Assembly (NCBI GenBank): GCA_018335875.1
Contig: JAGXRN010000013.1
Location: forward strand, 1 to 45,838
DNA: 45,838 bases
Origin: Dethiobacter sp.
GTDB taxonomy: Bacteria; Bacillota; Dethiobacteria; Dethiobacterales; Dethiobacteraceae
Reading direction: 5' to 3'
Shown: in pieces, positions 28,592 through 34,862 of the stretch
How the letters are laid out: each line of letters opens with the position of its first letter
How positions within the stretch are numbered: the first letter of the stretch is position 1
Program-made: the position numbers and the translations under genes
The notes under the pieces: model-generated
Database searches by the model: none
Told to the model about the DNA's origin: nothing
Seen by the model: the letters and a program-made list of their open reading frames with translations, nothing else

Positions 28592-29986
28592 ATGGTTAAC
28601 CCAACGCACAACCGTTACATAAACTGGACGCTGGCCCTGTATTTTGGCTGGCTCCTGAGCTTCCCTTTTTATGGCCCCGTCTTAGCTGTTGCACTGCCGG
28701 CAGACTTTGCCGGGAGTTTTTCTCCGGCCCTGATTTTTGCTTTTTTCCACGCCATCTCGCTGCTGCTTGGCGGCATACTGCTGAAAAATACTGCTCTCTG
28801 GAAAAAACTGATGCTTTGGAGCCTGGCGGCAACCATTGCCGTCAACGCTATTCTGCTTTTCCCCTCCGCCCGCCTCTGGCCCTGGGGCATGGCCCTGCTT
28901 GGCGCCAGTTCAGCAATATACATCCTTGGCTGGAGCTACCCCTACACCGTAAGCATACCGGTGACCGGCCGCATGAGGCAGATGGCTTCCATTATTATCG
29001 GCGCCAACCTGATCAGTATCTTTTTTAACTACATCTCAGCGGTAATTTCCCCCGGCCTGACACTTGCTCTTGCCACAGCACCCCTCTTTACTGCTCTCGC
29101 TGTCTTGTTGCGCTCCCCCGCCGACCCGGACCACGTGCTGCCGTCCCGGAAAGCCGTCTCTTTACCGTCCCCGCTCATCCTGATCTTCTGCCTTTTTATC
29201 GCCGGGCTCTATCTTAACGGCGGGTTCATGCATATCATCATTTTCCCTTTCCTGGAAACAGACATGCCTTTTTACCACTACATCTCAACTCTGCCCTATA
29301 TAGCCGTACTCCTTCTCCTGCGCCACTTCGGTACACGCCTGCAGCGATACTTTCCTGTCTACATGGGAGTTACCCTCCTGGGCATGGCCTTTGTCTCTTT
29401 TGCCCTGCTGGACAAAATAACCGCAGGTTTGTTTTTAACAGAAACTTTAATGGGAGCTGCTTTTGCCCTGCTTGACCTTTTTGTCTGGACAACTCTCGGC
29501 GATCTGGCCTTTATTTACGGCGCTCCTTTTCTGATTTTCGGCTTGGCCAACGCGGCCACCGTTTCCAGTATCATTGCCGGGGACCTCATCGGCAGCAAAT
29601 TGCTCCAGATTGGCGAGACCCACCGCCTGGTCACAGCAGTTTTTGCTGCCGCTGCCATCTTCTCCGCTTTTGCGGTCATTCCCTGGCTTAATGAACGCAT
29701 CAACAAAGACTTATCGGCATTCAAAAAAAAGAGTGAAGAAGAGAGTCCCGTTGAGGCAGTGACCAAAAGCCTCCCTCCGAAACAAAGACTCACTCCCCGT
29801 GAAACAGAAATAACTGTTTTAATCCTCAAGGGGATAACCAACAAAGAGATTGCCAAACAGTTATTTATCAGCGAGAACACGCTCAAAACCCACCTCAAGC
29901 ACATCTTCAGTAAATTTGGTGTCTCCAATAAAAGAGGCCTGCTCACCCTGGCCGCGCAAAAAGAAAACGACAATACAGGTATATAA
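28592..29986 (+). CDS. Membrane-embedded LuxR-type transcriptional regulator (12 TM plus HTH)
   Basis: A 464-residue protein. Residues 13-365 hold about twelve hydrophobic segments separated by short loops, an MFS-like fold probably used as a sensor rather than a transporter. A charged linker (370-398) leads to a LuxR/GerE DNA-binding domain at 400-455: LTPRETEI, then GITNKEIAKQLFISENTLKTH and the recognition-helix tail LKHIFSKFGVSNKRG. No phospho-acceptor receiver domain is present, so signalling is probably by ligand binding at the membrane. This architecture is known from anaerobic Actinobacteria and Firmicutes, where such genes usually control the neighbouring gene. The ATG at 28592 follows GGAG by four bases, a tight spacing. 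It is divergent from the giant gene, and a shared dyad lies in the divergent region and again just after this gene. Confidence 0.93.
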   Translation: MVNPTHNRYINWTLALYFGWLLSFPFYGPVLAVALPADFAGSFSPALIFAFFHAISLLLGGILLKNTALWKKLMLWSLAATIAVNAILLFPSARLWPWGMALLGASSAIYILGWSYPYTVSIPVTGRMRQMASIIIGANLISIFFNYISAVISPGLTLALATAPLFTALAVLLRSPADPDHVLPSRKAVSLPSPLILIFCLFIAGLYLNGGFMHIIIFPFLETDMPFYHYISTLPYIAVLLLLRHFGTRLQRYFPVYMGVTLLGMAFVSFALLDKITAGLFLTETLMGAAFALLDLFVWTTLGDLAFIYGAPFLIFGLANAATVSSIIAGDLIGSKLLQIGETHRLVTAVFAAAAIFSAFAVIPWLNERINKDLSAFKKKSEEESPVEAVTKSLPPKQRLTPRETEITVLILKGITNKEIAKQLFISENTLKTHLKHIFSKFGVSNKRGLLTLAAQKENDNTGI

Positions 29987-30012
29987 AAATTCAACGTCGC
30001 TTTTCGCTTACA

Positions 30013-30058
30013 ATCACCTTTAAGGGTGATAGACGCCACTGCCATTTCCTTCTAAAAT
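30013..30058 (+). promoter_or_regulatory. Operator-like dyad copy 2 with overlapping promoter
   Basis: ATCACC-TTTAAG-GGTGAT (30013-30030) is the second dyad. TAAGGGTGATAGACG (30021-30035) is the exact complement of 28432-28446. TAGACG (30030-30035) is followed after 17 bases by TAAAAT (30053-30058), matching the giant gene's promoter. The next start codon (GTG, 30119) is 83 bases from the end of the motif, against 79 for the giant gene. Confidence 0.55.
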
Positions 30059-30118
30059 ATGTATAGCACACTATTTCTGAGAGTCAACTAATCATTGTTA
30101 ACAGGTGGTGTCTATGCC

Positions 30119-30205
30119 GTGGATAGTGAAACCCGGAATATTCTCCTGATAACCATAACTGTTTTACTCGTCGCCATTGCCGTAATCTTTATTTTCGGCA
30201 GGTAG
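30119..30205 (+). CDS. Small single-TM peptide, 28 residues
   Basis: GTG at 30119 follows AGGTGGTG (30103-30110) by eight bases; the stop is TAG (30203-30205). The peptide has a short polar start (DSETRN) and then an uninterrupted hydrophobic helix (ILLITITVLLVAIAVIFIF) ending in GR. This is the layout of a one-pass membrane peptide with an N-terminal polar tail. An upstream in-frame TTG is the only alternative start. I do not recognise the family. Support comes from the ribosome binding site, the membrane-helix composition and, most of all, the duplicated operator/promoter placed upstream as it is for the giant gene. It could still be chance coding. Confidence 0.45.
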   Translation: MDSETRNILLITITVLLVAIAVIFIFGR

Positions 30206-30269
30206 GTCAATGGCGCTGTTTGCCTTGACAGCTGTCGGCGGTTATAAAATAAAGTGATATTTAACAATC

Positions 30270-30527
30270 ATGCGACGAAATGCAGACCCAGAAGCTGGGT
30301 CGCCTGGTCCTCGAAAACGCTGCTGCGAACTCTTAACACTGGTTGAACAACGCGGGGTTGTCAGGGCCGAACTGATCAATATCGGCTGCGTCCCCCACAG
30401 GGTCGGCAGCGATTTCCTACCCGTCCTCGTAGAAAAACTCGACCCGGCCTATGTCAATTTTGTCGCCAGAATCAAAACGATGCTCGACCCCAACGGCATC
30501 ATGAACCCTGGAGTCGTCGTAGGGTAG
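30270..30527 (+). pseudogene. C-terminal remnant of a FAD-linked oxidase (GlcD-like)
   Basis: The last 65 residues or so (from about LLTLVEQRGVV) end in KLDPAYVNFVARIKTMLDPNGIMNPG. The LDP-N-I-NPG ending is the hallmark of FAD-linked oxidases of the GlcD / vanillyl-alcohol oxidase group. The FAD-binding PP-loop domain and the rest of the roughly 460-residue enzyme are missing. The preceding 20 residues do not look like the family and the ATG at 30270 is probably incidental. A repeat copy starts at the stop codon, and a terminator hairpin follows at 30584. The fragment is a decayed gene with its original 3' end. Confidence 0.62.
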
Positions 30528-30546
30528 GTACCGGGCACGCCCGATT
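30527..30546 (+). repeat. Palindromic GGTACCGGG repeat, copy C
   Basis: GGTACCGGGCACGCCCGATT contains GGTACC and the hairpin CGGGC-AC-GCCCG. It begins on the last base of the oxidase remnant's stop codon and reads in the same direction as that gene. It matches copies A (32761-32785) and B (33285-33306). Confidence 0.6.
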
Positions 30547-30583
30547 GTTTAAAAATGTGTTAACAAGCTAAATTTATAAACGC

Positions 30584-30622
30584 AGGCAGGTCCGGGATAT
30601 GGACCTGCCTCTCTCTTTCTTT
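30584..30622 (+). terminator. Rho-independent terminator after the oxidase remnant
   Basis: AGGCAGGTCC (30584-30593) pairs perfectly with GGACCTGCCT (30601-30610) around GGGATAT, followed by CTCTCTTTCTTT on the plus strand. Confidence 0.72.
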
Positions 30623-30749
30623 AGAACTTAACCTATTTGCTTAAAATAGTACTCTCAGCTAACAGTACACCCGCGCAGGCATACCATACAAAAAATCCCT
30701 CCCACTTCATTTTTAGGAAGGTGGGGAACAGTGCAAAGTAGTTTACCTT

Positions 30750-31007
30750 TTATCCACCACAGCACTTCTTATACTTTTTTCCACTACCGCATGGACAAAG
30801 TTCATTGCGCCCAATCTTTCTGCGGCTTTTTAAATCAACCACATTTGTATTTGTTTGCCCCATTTTAAAAGGTTCTGATGGTTATGGTTTTAGGTATTTC
30901 TTCTCTGGCTGAAACAACTCATGGGGAGTATGTCCCTTTAAGACCCACTGACGCGTATGATTATAGAGTTCCATAATCTTCGCTGTTAATAGTTGTACAA
31001 ACTCAAA
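30750..31007 (-). pseudogene. SEC-C motif protein remnant with an in-frame stop
   Basis: The minus-strand frame reads FEFVQLLTAKIMELYNHTRQW, then GHTPHELFQPEKKYLKP, hits TAA at 30882-30884, and continues in the same frame to [18 protein letters not shown]. The last part is a textbook zinc-binding SEC-C motif. Helix plus NHTRQW...HELF plus SEC-C matches the C-terminus of small SEC-C proteins common in Firmicutes. The upstream portion is replaced by TnpB sequence, so the gene is truncated as well as interrupted. The 37-codon piece after the stop (ATG at 30861-30863) could be translated, but no ribosome binding site supports it. Confidence 0.7.
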
Positions 31008-31342
31008 TGACGGAAACTCCACTTGTGTTTGCTTTTGAAGTTGGGAAATCCTATCGATAGGTCTCGATAAAAGTTTCTATAGGCTGAATTTAGGTTTACT
31101 TGAGCGTTAGCCAGTGCCAGACTGTCTACTTCTTTAAGCCAGGGATACTCCTTTTTATAATCTGCAGGCAGGGCATATTTCTGCTGTTTTAATGCTTCTT
31201 TATTATCTTTGTACTGCTCATAGATGGCAATACGGTTTGCAAGCATCTGGTTGTAGATAAAACGTACACAACCAAATGTTTTTTGTAGTAATATTTCTTG
31301 CTCAATATTAGGATAGAGGCGATATTTGAAAGCTTTAATCAT
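30986..31342 (-). pseudogene. Truncated TnpB (IS200/IS605 OrfB) N-terminal fragment
   Basis: The ATG at 31340-31342, with AAGGAGA seven bases upstream, is the natural start: MIKAFKYRLYPNIEQEILLQ is the standard opening of TnpB/OrfB proteins. The N-terminal helix-turn-helix region continues through FGCVRFIYNQML and GFPNFKSKHK. Homology stops after about 107 residues, at the junction with the SEC-C remnant. The central region, the RuvC-like catalytic residues and the zinc finger are absent, so the RNA-guided nuclease is dead. A longer upstream frame to 31447 is open but does not look like family sequence. Confidence 0.75.
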
Positions 31343-31689
31343 CGCTTTTCTCCTTGACTTGCAATATATTTTTGAATACTTAGACAGGTGCTCCTCCACT
31401 GCTTGGCAGACAAAAGCTCCTTGACCAGAAAGAAGCATTCTTTCCAAAGTGATTTTCTGATGTCTGGATATTCTTTTTAATGGCTACGTTACTATAATTC
31501 TCCTCTGCGTAGAAAATTGGTATTGTTCAACCACTTTCGATATTTGTATAGGCAAACTCTGCGACTGTCTCCTCTTTAAGGTTGTTGAGCCATAATAAGC
31601 AATTTCTCGAACATTTGTTTGCACCTAAATTATACCAAACGATTGTTCGGTAGGCAAGTATTCTCTGAGGAGTAAAAGCAAGCAATTCA
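31343..31689. other. Non-coding remnant sequence between TnpB fragment and hairpin
   Basis: AT-rich sequence with no recognised gene. An open minus-strand frame (31527-31721) runs through the hairpin described next and has no ribosome binding site. This is probably insertion-sequence flank. Confidence 0.35.
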
Positions 31690-31749
31690 TCTCCCGCCTT
31701 CGCTCTCACTAGTGTGAGCAAGGTGGCTTAGAGGCGGGAGACTTCTTGC
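31690..31749 (+). mobile_element. IS200/IS605-like end hairpin (possible omega-RNA scaffold remnant)
   Basis: TCTCCCGCCT (31690-31699) pairs perfectly with AGGCGGGAGA (31732-31741). Inside it, CTCAC-TAGT-GTGAG (31705-31718) forms a second hairpin. The following ACTTCTTGCC resembles the 3' edge of IS605-type elements, where a G-rich hairpin arm is followed by ACTTCA-like sequence. Its orientation is opposite to that expected for the right end of the nearby TnpB fragment, so it may belong to a second element or a rearranged one. Confidence 0.38.
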
Positions 31750-31814
31750 CCTAAAATATTAAACAAATAAATCATCCTTCTCTTCAAAAGGTTTTGGTAT
31801 AGTGTTTTCTTACT

Positions 31815-32129
31815 TCACTCCATTTCAATAACTTTATATTTCACTGGTATATTAGGATCCTGCTTTAGCATACTTAGCATCCGCCTTGCTGGACCATCTG
31901 GCATATTTCTTCCCGCTTCCCACGCCTCAATTGTTTTAGGCGAAACCCCAAGGAACCTGGCAAAAACAACTTGGGTCATTTTAGTATTATTTCGAATAGC
32001 TTTAATTTCCGCCTTGTCAAACTTTACCAAAGGCTCTACTCTTACTTTTGCAGTTCTAGCGCTAACCGCACCTTTTTCATACTCAATTGCCTCTTTTAAA
32101 CCTTTAGTTATACTTTTATAAACACTCAT
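31815..32129 (-). CDS. higA: HigA-like XRE-family antitoxin
   Basis: A 104-residue protein. Residues 38-90 form a Cro/C1-type helix-turn-helix: IKAIRNNTKMTQVVFARFLGV, then SPKTIEAWEAGRNMPDGPARRML. The N-terminal 35 residues are charged and probably bind the toxin. In this family the antitoxin neutralises the toxin and represses the operon. Its start codon overlaps the toxin gene's end by four bases (32126-32129), so the two are translationally coupled with the toxin gene first, the higBA order. The symbol is by family resemblance only. Confidence 0.9.
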   Translation of the reverse strand: MSVYKSITKGLKEAIEYEKGAVSARTAKVRVEPLVKFDKAEIKAIRNNTKMTQVVFARFLGVSPKTIEAWEAGRNMPDGPARRMLSMLKQDPNIPVKYKVIEME

Positions 32130-32479
32130 CGGTTCAACCTCCCTTGATTCAAAGTTCTTTCAAGTAGAGCTATTTGTTTCTTAATATTGTTACGTTCAGC
32201 CTCAGATAAATTAATCTTTTGACTTTTATGATATGAAGTTATTAAGTATACTTTCTCAAAAATAACAAAATCAACATATAATACTCTCACACTACTACTT
32301 TTACTTTTACCTTCTAAGGCAAACCTCATTTTTCGAAGTCCACCTGTTCCTCTAATAACTACACCCGCTTTGGGGTTTGACAATATCTCAAGCTGAAGAC
32401 TTTTTAAATCTTCATCATTTAGGCCAATCTTTGCCCACATCTTGTCAAACTCTGGCATCATAATAAATTCACGAATCAA
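32126..32479 (-). CDS. higB: HigB/RelE-family toxin
   Basis: A 117-residue RelE/HigB-like protein, expected to be a ribosome-dependent mRNA endonuclease. Diagnostic stretches are GGLRKMRFALEGKSKSSSVRV at 46-66 and YLITSYHKSQKINLSEAE at 78-95, typical of the HigB2 subgroup. The start is TTG (32477-32479), preceded by GAGGAAG (32489-32495) with nine bases of spacing. The internal ATGs (residues 7 and 8) are less well placed. Length is normal and no frameshift is seen, so the pair looks functional. Surrounding DNA is AT-rich and full of gene remnants, which fits a mobile addiction module. Confidence 0.87.
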   Translation of the reverse strand: MIREFIMMPEFDKMWAKIGLNDEDLKSLQLEILSNPKAGVVIRGTGGLRKMRFALEGKSKSSSVRVLYVDFVIFEKVYLITSYHKSQKINLSEAERNNIKKQIALLERTLNQGRLNR

Positions 32480-32498
32480 TTTATCATCTTCCTCAATT

Positions 32499-32544
32499 AT
32501 TATATCTACTCTTTATCTAAACTATACCCTATTCAGTAGGGTAT
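32499..32544 (-). promoter_or_regulatory. Promoter and operator of the toxin-antitoxin operon
   Basis: ATACCCTA (32524-32531) and TAGGGTAT (32537-32544) form a perfect 8-bp dyad around TTCAG, 45-65 bases upstream of the toxin start. On the minus strand TATAAT lies at 32499-32504, so the dyad covers the -35 region. This suits autorepression by the antitoxin. The -35 hexamer itself is poor. Confidence 0.6.
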
Positions 32545-32547
32545 TTC

Positions 32548-32688
32548 AACGCAAATTTTAAACAACATTATGATGGAAAAAGGTTTAATGGTATTACACC
32601 AAAGAAAGGTGATGTTAAGGATGGGGGAGAAAGACGAGATTTTACGGACTATTCAGACAAAGATCGGGTGTTATTGGATAAGCAATAA
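32548..32688 (+). pseudogene. Coding-looking C-terminal tail of an unrecognised protein
   Basis: One plus-strand frame reads NANFKQHYDGKRFNGITPKK, then GDVKDGGERRDFTDYSDKDR and VLLDKQ before TAA (32686-32688). Charged and aromatic residues are balanced as in a real soluble protein. No start codon or ribosome binding site fits, and the upstream part overlaps the toxin-antitoxin operator. It is most likely the 3' end of a gene displaced by the module. I do not recognise the family. Frame openness over 47 codons alone is weak evidence. Confidence 0.3.
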
Positions 32689-32734
32689 CAGTTGGCAATT
32701 CATAGTCTACATAAGACCTATTATAGGACAACGC

Positions 32735-33022
32735 TTACCACCCAAAATTGTCCTTCGACAAATTTCGGGTGGTACCCGGTACCTTTGCGCTCACACACCC
32801 GAACAGGCCCACATACCCATCCTGCTCACGGTTGATCACCAGGCCCATAATCCTGTATCCCCCGCCGTCAAAAAGTCCCGTAAACCTGGCATTATAATTC
32901 CCAATCGGCAAAAAACCGGCCCCCTCAAAAGAGAGGCAATCAGTGTTGCCTCTCTTTGCGTGTGCGGTGAAGTCAGGGGCATCATATCCCGAACCCGATT
33001 CTCTGAGCCAGGAGACGGCCAT
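32735..33022 (-). pseudogene. GLUG-motif surface protein fragment
   Basis: ATG at 33022 is well placed behind GGAGGTG with six bases of spacing. The readable protein includes FLPIGNYNARFTGLFDGGGY, then RIMGLVINREQDGYVGLFG. This is the F.G.FDG.GY.I.GL.I....Y.GLFG signature of GLUG-type repeats found in secreted surface proteins. Only about one repeat is present, there is no signal peptide, and the last 16 codons are encoded by repeat copy A. The gene is therefore a fragment whose 3' end was replaced by, or fused to, the repeat. Confidence 0.6.
32737..32785 (-). repeat. Palindromic GGTACCGGG repeat, copy A, with extended hairpin
   Basis: On the minus strand AAGGTACCGGGTACCACCCG (within 32761-32785) matches copies B and C. 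It extends into a longer imperfect hairpin: ACCACCC..AATT.GTC pairs with its complement across a GAAG-type loop (32737-32773). It forms the 3' end of the GLUG fragment's reading frame. Confidence 0.6.
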
Positions 33023-33035
33023 ATACTGCACCTCC

Positions 33036-33284
33036 GCCTATACTTATTTTACCATAATCAAAAACACTTAACATCTATACTGTAATTACATTTTATTCCA
33101 TTATATTGATACATATGTTCGGCTGCAAGCCCAAAAAAATATCCTGCCGTGGCTATAAGGGCGCAGCCACACCAGACTAAGCGGTGAACTCCAATAACCT
33201 GACAACTCGTGCTTTAGCCGCTCTGGTTTTCCCATATCTTCATTTCTAAGCTGCAGATGCAGCAAGGCAAATTCTGCAGTGAAA
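33036..33284 (-). other. Non-coding stretch with possible structured leader
   Basis: No gene recognised. On the minus strand, CCAGA-GCGG and CCGC-TTAG-TCTGG can pair over roughly 33170-33230, with a competing CTAA/TTAG pairing. A hairpin GTGGCT...AGCCAC (33153-33174) follows, and then a run of T. TATAAT (minus strand, about 33100-33105), 17 bases after TTGCAG, could drive the GLUG fragment. This may be a relic regulatory leader; no known riboswitch class matched by eye. Confidence 0.25.
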
Positions 33285-33306
33285 ATCGGGCGGTACCCGG
33301 TACCTT
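33285..33306 (-). repeat. Palindromic GGTACCGGG repeat, copy B
   Basis: The minus strand reads AAGGTACCGGGTACCGCCCG then AT. It is identical to copy A over its first 15 bases. It lies just past the terminator of the CWB2 gene, in that gene's sense direction. Confidence 0.6.
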
Positions 33307-33318
33307 AAAATCGCAAGC

Positions 33319-33356
33319 AGCAAAAGAAGGCAGAAATATTTCTGCCTTCTTTTGCT
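33319..33356 (-). terminator. Terminator of the CWB2 gene (38-bp perfect palindrome)
   Basis: AGCAAAAGAAGGCAGAAAT (33319-33337) is the exact reverse complement of 33338-33356. On the minus strand the GAAGGCAGAAA...TTTCTGCCTTC stem is followed by TTTT and, further on, ATTTT. It starts 25 bases after the stop codon. Confidence 0.85.
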
Positions 33357-33381
33357 TTACTTAACAGCATATAACATTCTT

Positions 33382-34710
33382 TTATTCCAGTTCCTCATTA
33401 TCATAGTTTCTAGATTCTATCTCAAAAGTCTTTACAACATCCCCCAATGCATCAAATACATACAAATTTATTTTATTCTCAGAACTTGCCCTGGCAAATA
33501 TGTCTCCCACGTTTTGTTTTGCCCTTTCGGGATCAAGTAGTGTCCACTGATGCCCGTTTTCGACATCCATAGCATGAACAGTTATAGTATAAATCTTAAA
33601 ATCGAAGCCCGGCACTTCTGAAACCCCTACAGAAACTGTAATAGTTCCGGCAGCAGTGCCAGGCGGCGTGGATGGAACAGACGGTGGTGTGGATGGAGTG
33701 GTTGGGGCACCATTACTCTCGAGTATTTTATTCCGTGCAGTTTCAATTACAATATTACCAACCGCGCTTTCCCCGCCGACTACCGCCACTCTCGATTCAG
33801 CCGTCAATATTTCTTCGAGATAACTGCTGACGACAGCAGGGATATCGGTAGCTGTAACATATAGCATCGGCCGGCCAAACACTGATGCGCCAATAGCATC
33901 CGCCAGGTTGGCGTTAGCACCGCGCACCAAGCCCACGTCGCTCTGGCCCAGGAACAGCGCTCTAGCAAAAGCAACACTGGTGGCGTAGCGGTCAGTCCCT
34001 GCCAGCCTGGACTCCACCGTAACCATCGTACCAAGTTCCCCGGCTACAGCCGCACTGACCACACCGGTACCTCCTACAATATACACTTTTTTGATTCCCA
34101 GACTGCTGAGAGCATTTCTTGTCACTTCGGGGATACCTGCCTGAGAAACAAGCAGGATAGGCACCTTGCCTTTAAATGCAGCTGAACCCGCTACCAGTGA
34201 ATCAGCAGGGGCAAACCCACTTACTATAAATGCATAATCAGCTATTGCTCCTAAACTTTTAGCTCTTGTGGCGATATTAACCGCCGTTTCAAAACGGCTT
34301 GCCCCTGTAATTCTTTCCACCTGCAGACCTCTCGCTTTCAGAGAGTTTTCCACTGCTGCAGAAACCGCCATCTCTCCCCCCAGAACGAATACCTTTTTTG
34401 TGCCAAAGTCTGTCAGCGCCTGAGCAACACTAGCAGGCAGAGCAGTGGGACTGGTTAGCAAAATCGGGGCATCAAGCACACCAGCCAGCATGCTTGCCGC
34501 TAACCCGTCAGCATAACCGCCCGCCTCATCACCCCGGGCAATTATTACCGTCTCAGCCTGCGTATATTTTTCTTTGGCGACTTTTACCGAAGTTTCGTAC
34601 CTATTGGCACCTGAAATCCTGGTTATGTCCTCTCCTGCGGATAAAACAACACCGCTAAGTAAAAATAAGCAAAGAAAAAATACTATTACTTGTAGGTACT
34701 TTCTTGTCAT
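33382..34710 (-). CDS. CWB2 cell-wall-binding protein with a novel C-terminal domain
   Basis: A 442-residue secreted protein. Residues 1-25 are a signal peptide. Residues 29-330 hold three cell-wall-binding repeat 2 (CWB2, PF04122) units: RISGANRYETSV, RITGASRFETAV and RLAGTDRYATSV each open a unit, with the conserved VFVLGG / VYIVGG / VAVVGG strands. In clostridia, three CWB2 repeats anchor proteins non-covalently to cell-wall polymers. A TP-rich linker (336-355) joins an about 87-residue C-terminal domain (356-442; YTITVHAMD, HQWTLLD, LYVFDALGDVVKTFEI, SRNYDNEE) that recurs in the protein at the right edge of the window. The ATG at 34710 has its best ribosome binding site, AGGGGGC, at a long spacing of about 13 bases. 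There is no catalytic domain, so it is probably a small surface display protein. Confidence 0.95.
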   Translation of the reverse strand: MTRKYLQVIVFFLCLFLLSGVVLSAGEDITRISGANRYETSVKVAKEKYTQAETVIIARGDEAGGYADGLAASMLAGVLDAPILLTSPTALPASVAQALTDFGTKKVFVLGGEMAVSAAVENSLKARGLQVERITGASRFETAVNIATRAKSLGAIADYAFIVSGFAPADSLVAGSAAFKGKVPILLVSQAGIPEVTRNALSSLGIKKVYIVGGTGVVSAAVAGELGTMVTVESRLAGTDRYATSVAFARALFLGQSDVGLVRGANANLADAIGASVFGRPMLYVTATDIPAVVSSYLEEILTAESRVAVVGGESAVGNIVIETARNKILESNGAPTTPSTPPSVPSTPPGTAAGTITVSVGVSEVPGFDFKIYTITVHAMDVENGHQWTLLDPERAKQNVGDIFARASSENKINLYVFDALGDVVKTFEIESRNYDNEELE

Positions 34711-34862
34711 TGTTTCAAAAACGCCCCCTGTAATAAAATTTTAGAGATATTGCCTAATAAATTCCACTTAGAATTACAGATTTCCTTTATATTCTACAAA
34801 TTTATTTAACTTTGGTGTTGATATACAGTCCTACCACGGCTAATAACCTGAGGTAAGAAAAG
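34711..34862 (-). other. Upstream region of the CWB2 gene
   Basis: AT-rich and non-coding. AAAATTTT followed by GGGGGCGTTTTTG just before the start codon resembles the giant gene's leader (AAAATTTT-C-GGGGGTGTTTTTG). No convincing -35/-10 pair was found. Confidence 0.35.

Noticed and set aside
31527..31721. Minus-strand open frame of 64 codons
   Set aside because: It runs across the IS605-like hairpin and has no ribosome binding site or family resemblance.
32570..33085. Plus-strand open frame of 171 codons
   Set aside because: It runs antisense through the GLUG fragment and repeat A, while a different plus frame at 32548-32688 looks more protein-like.
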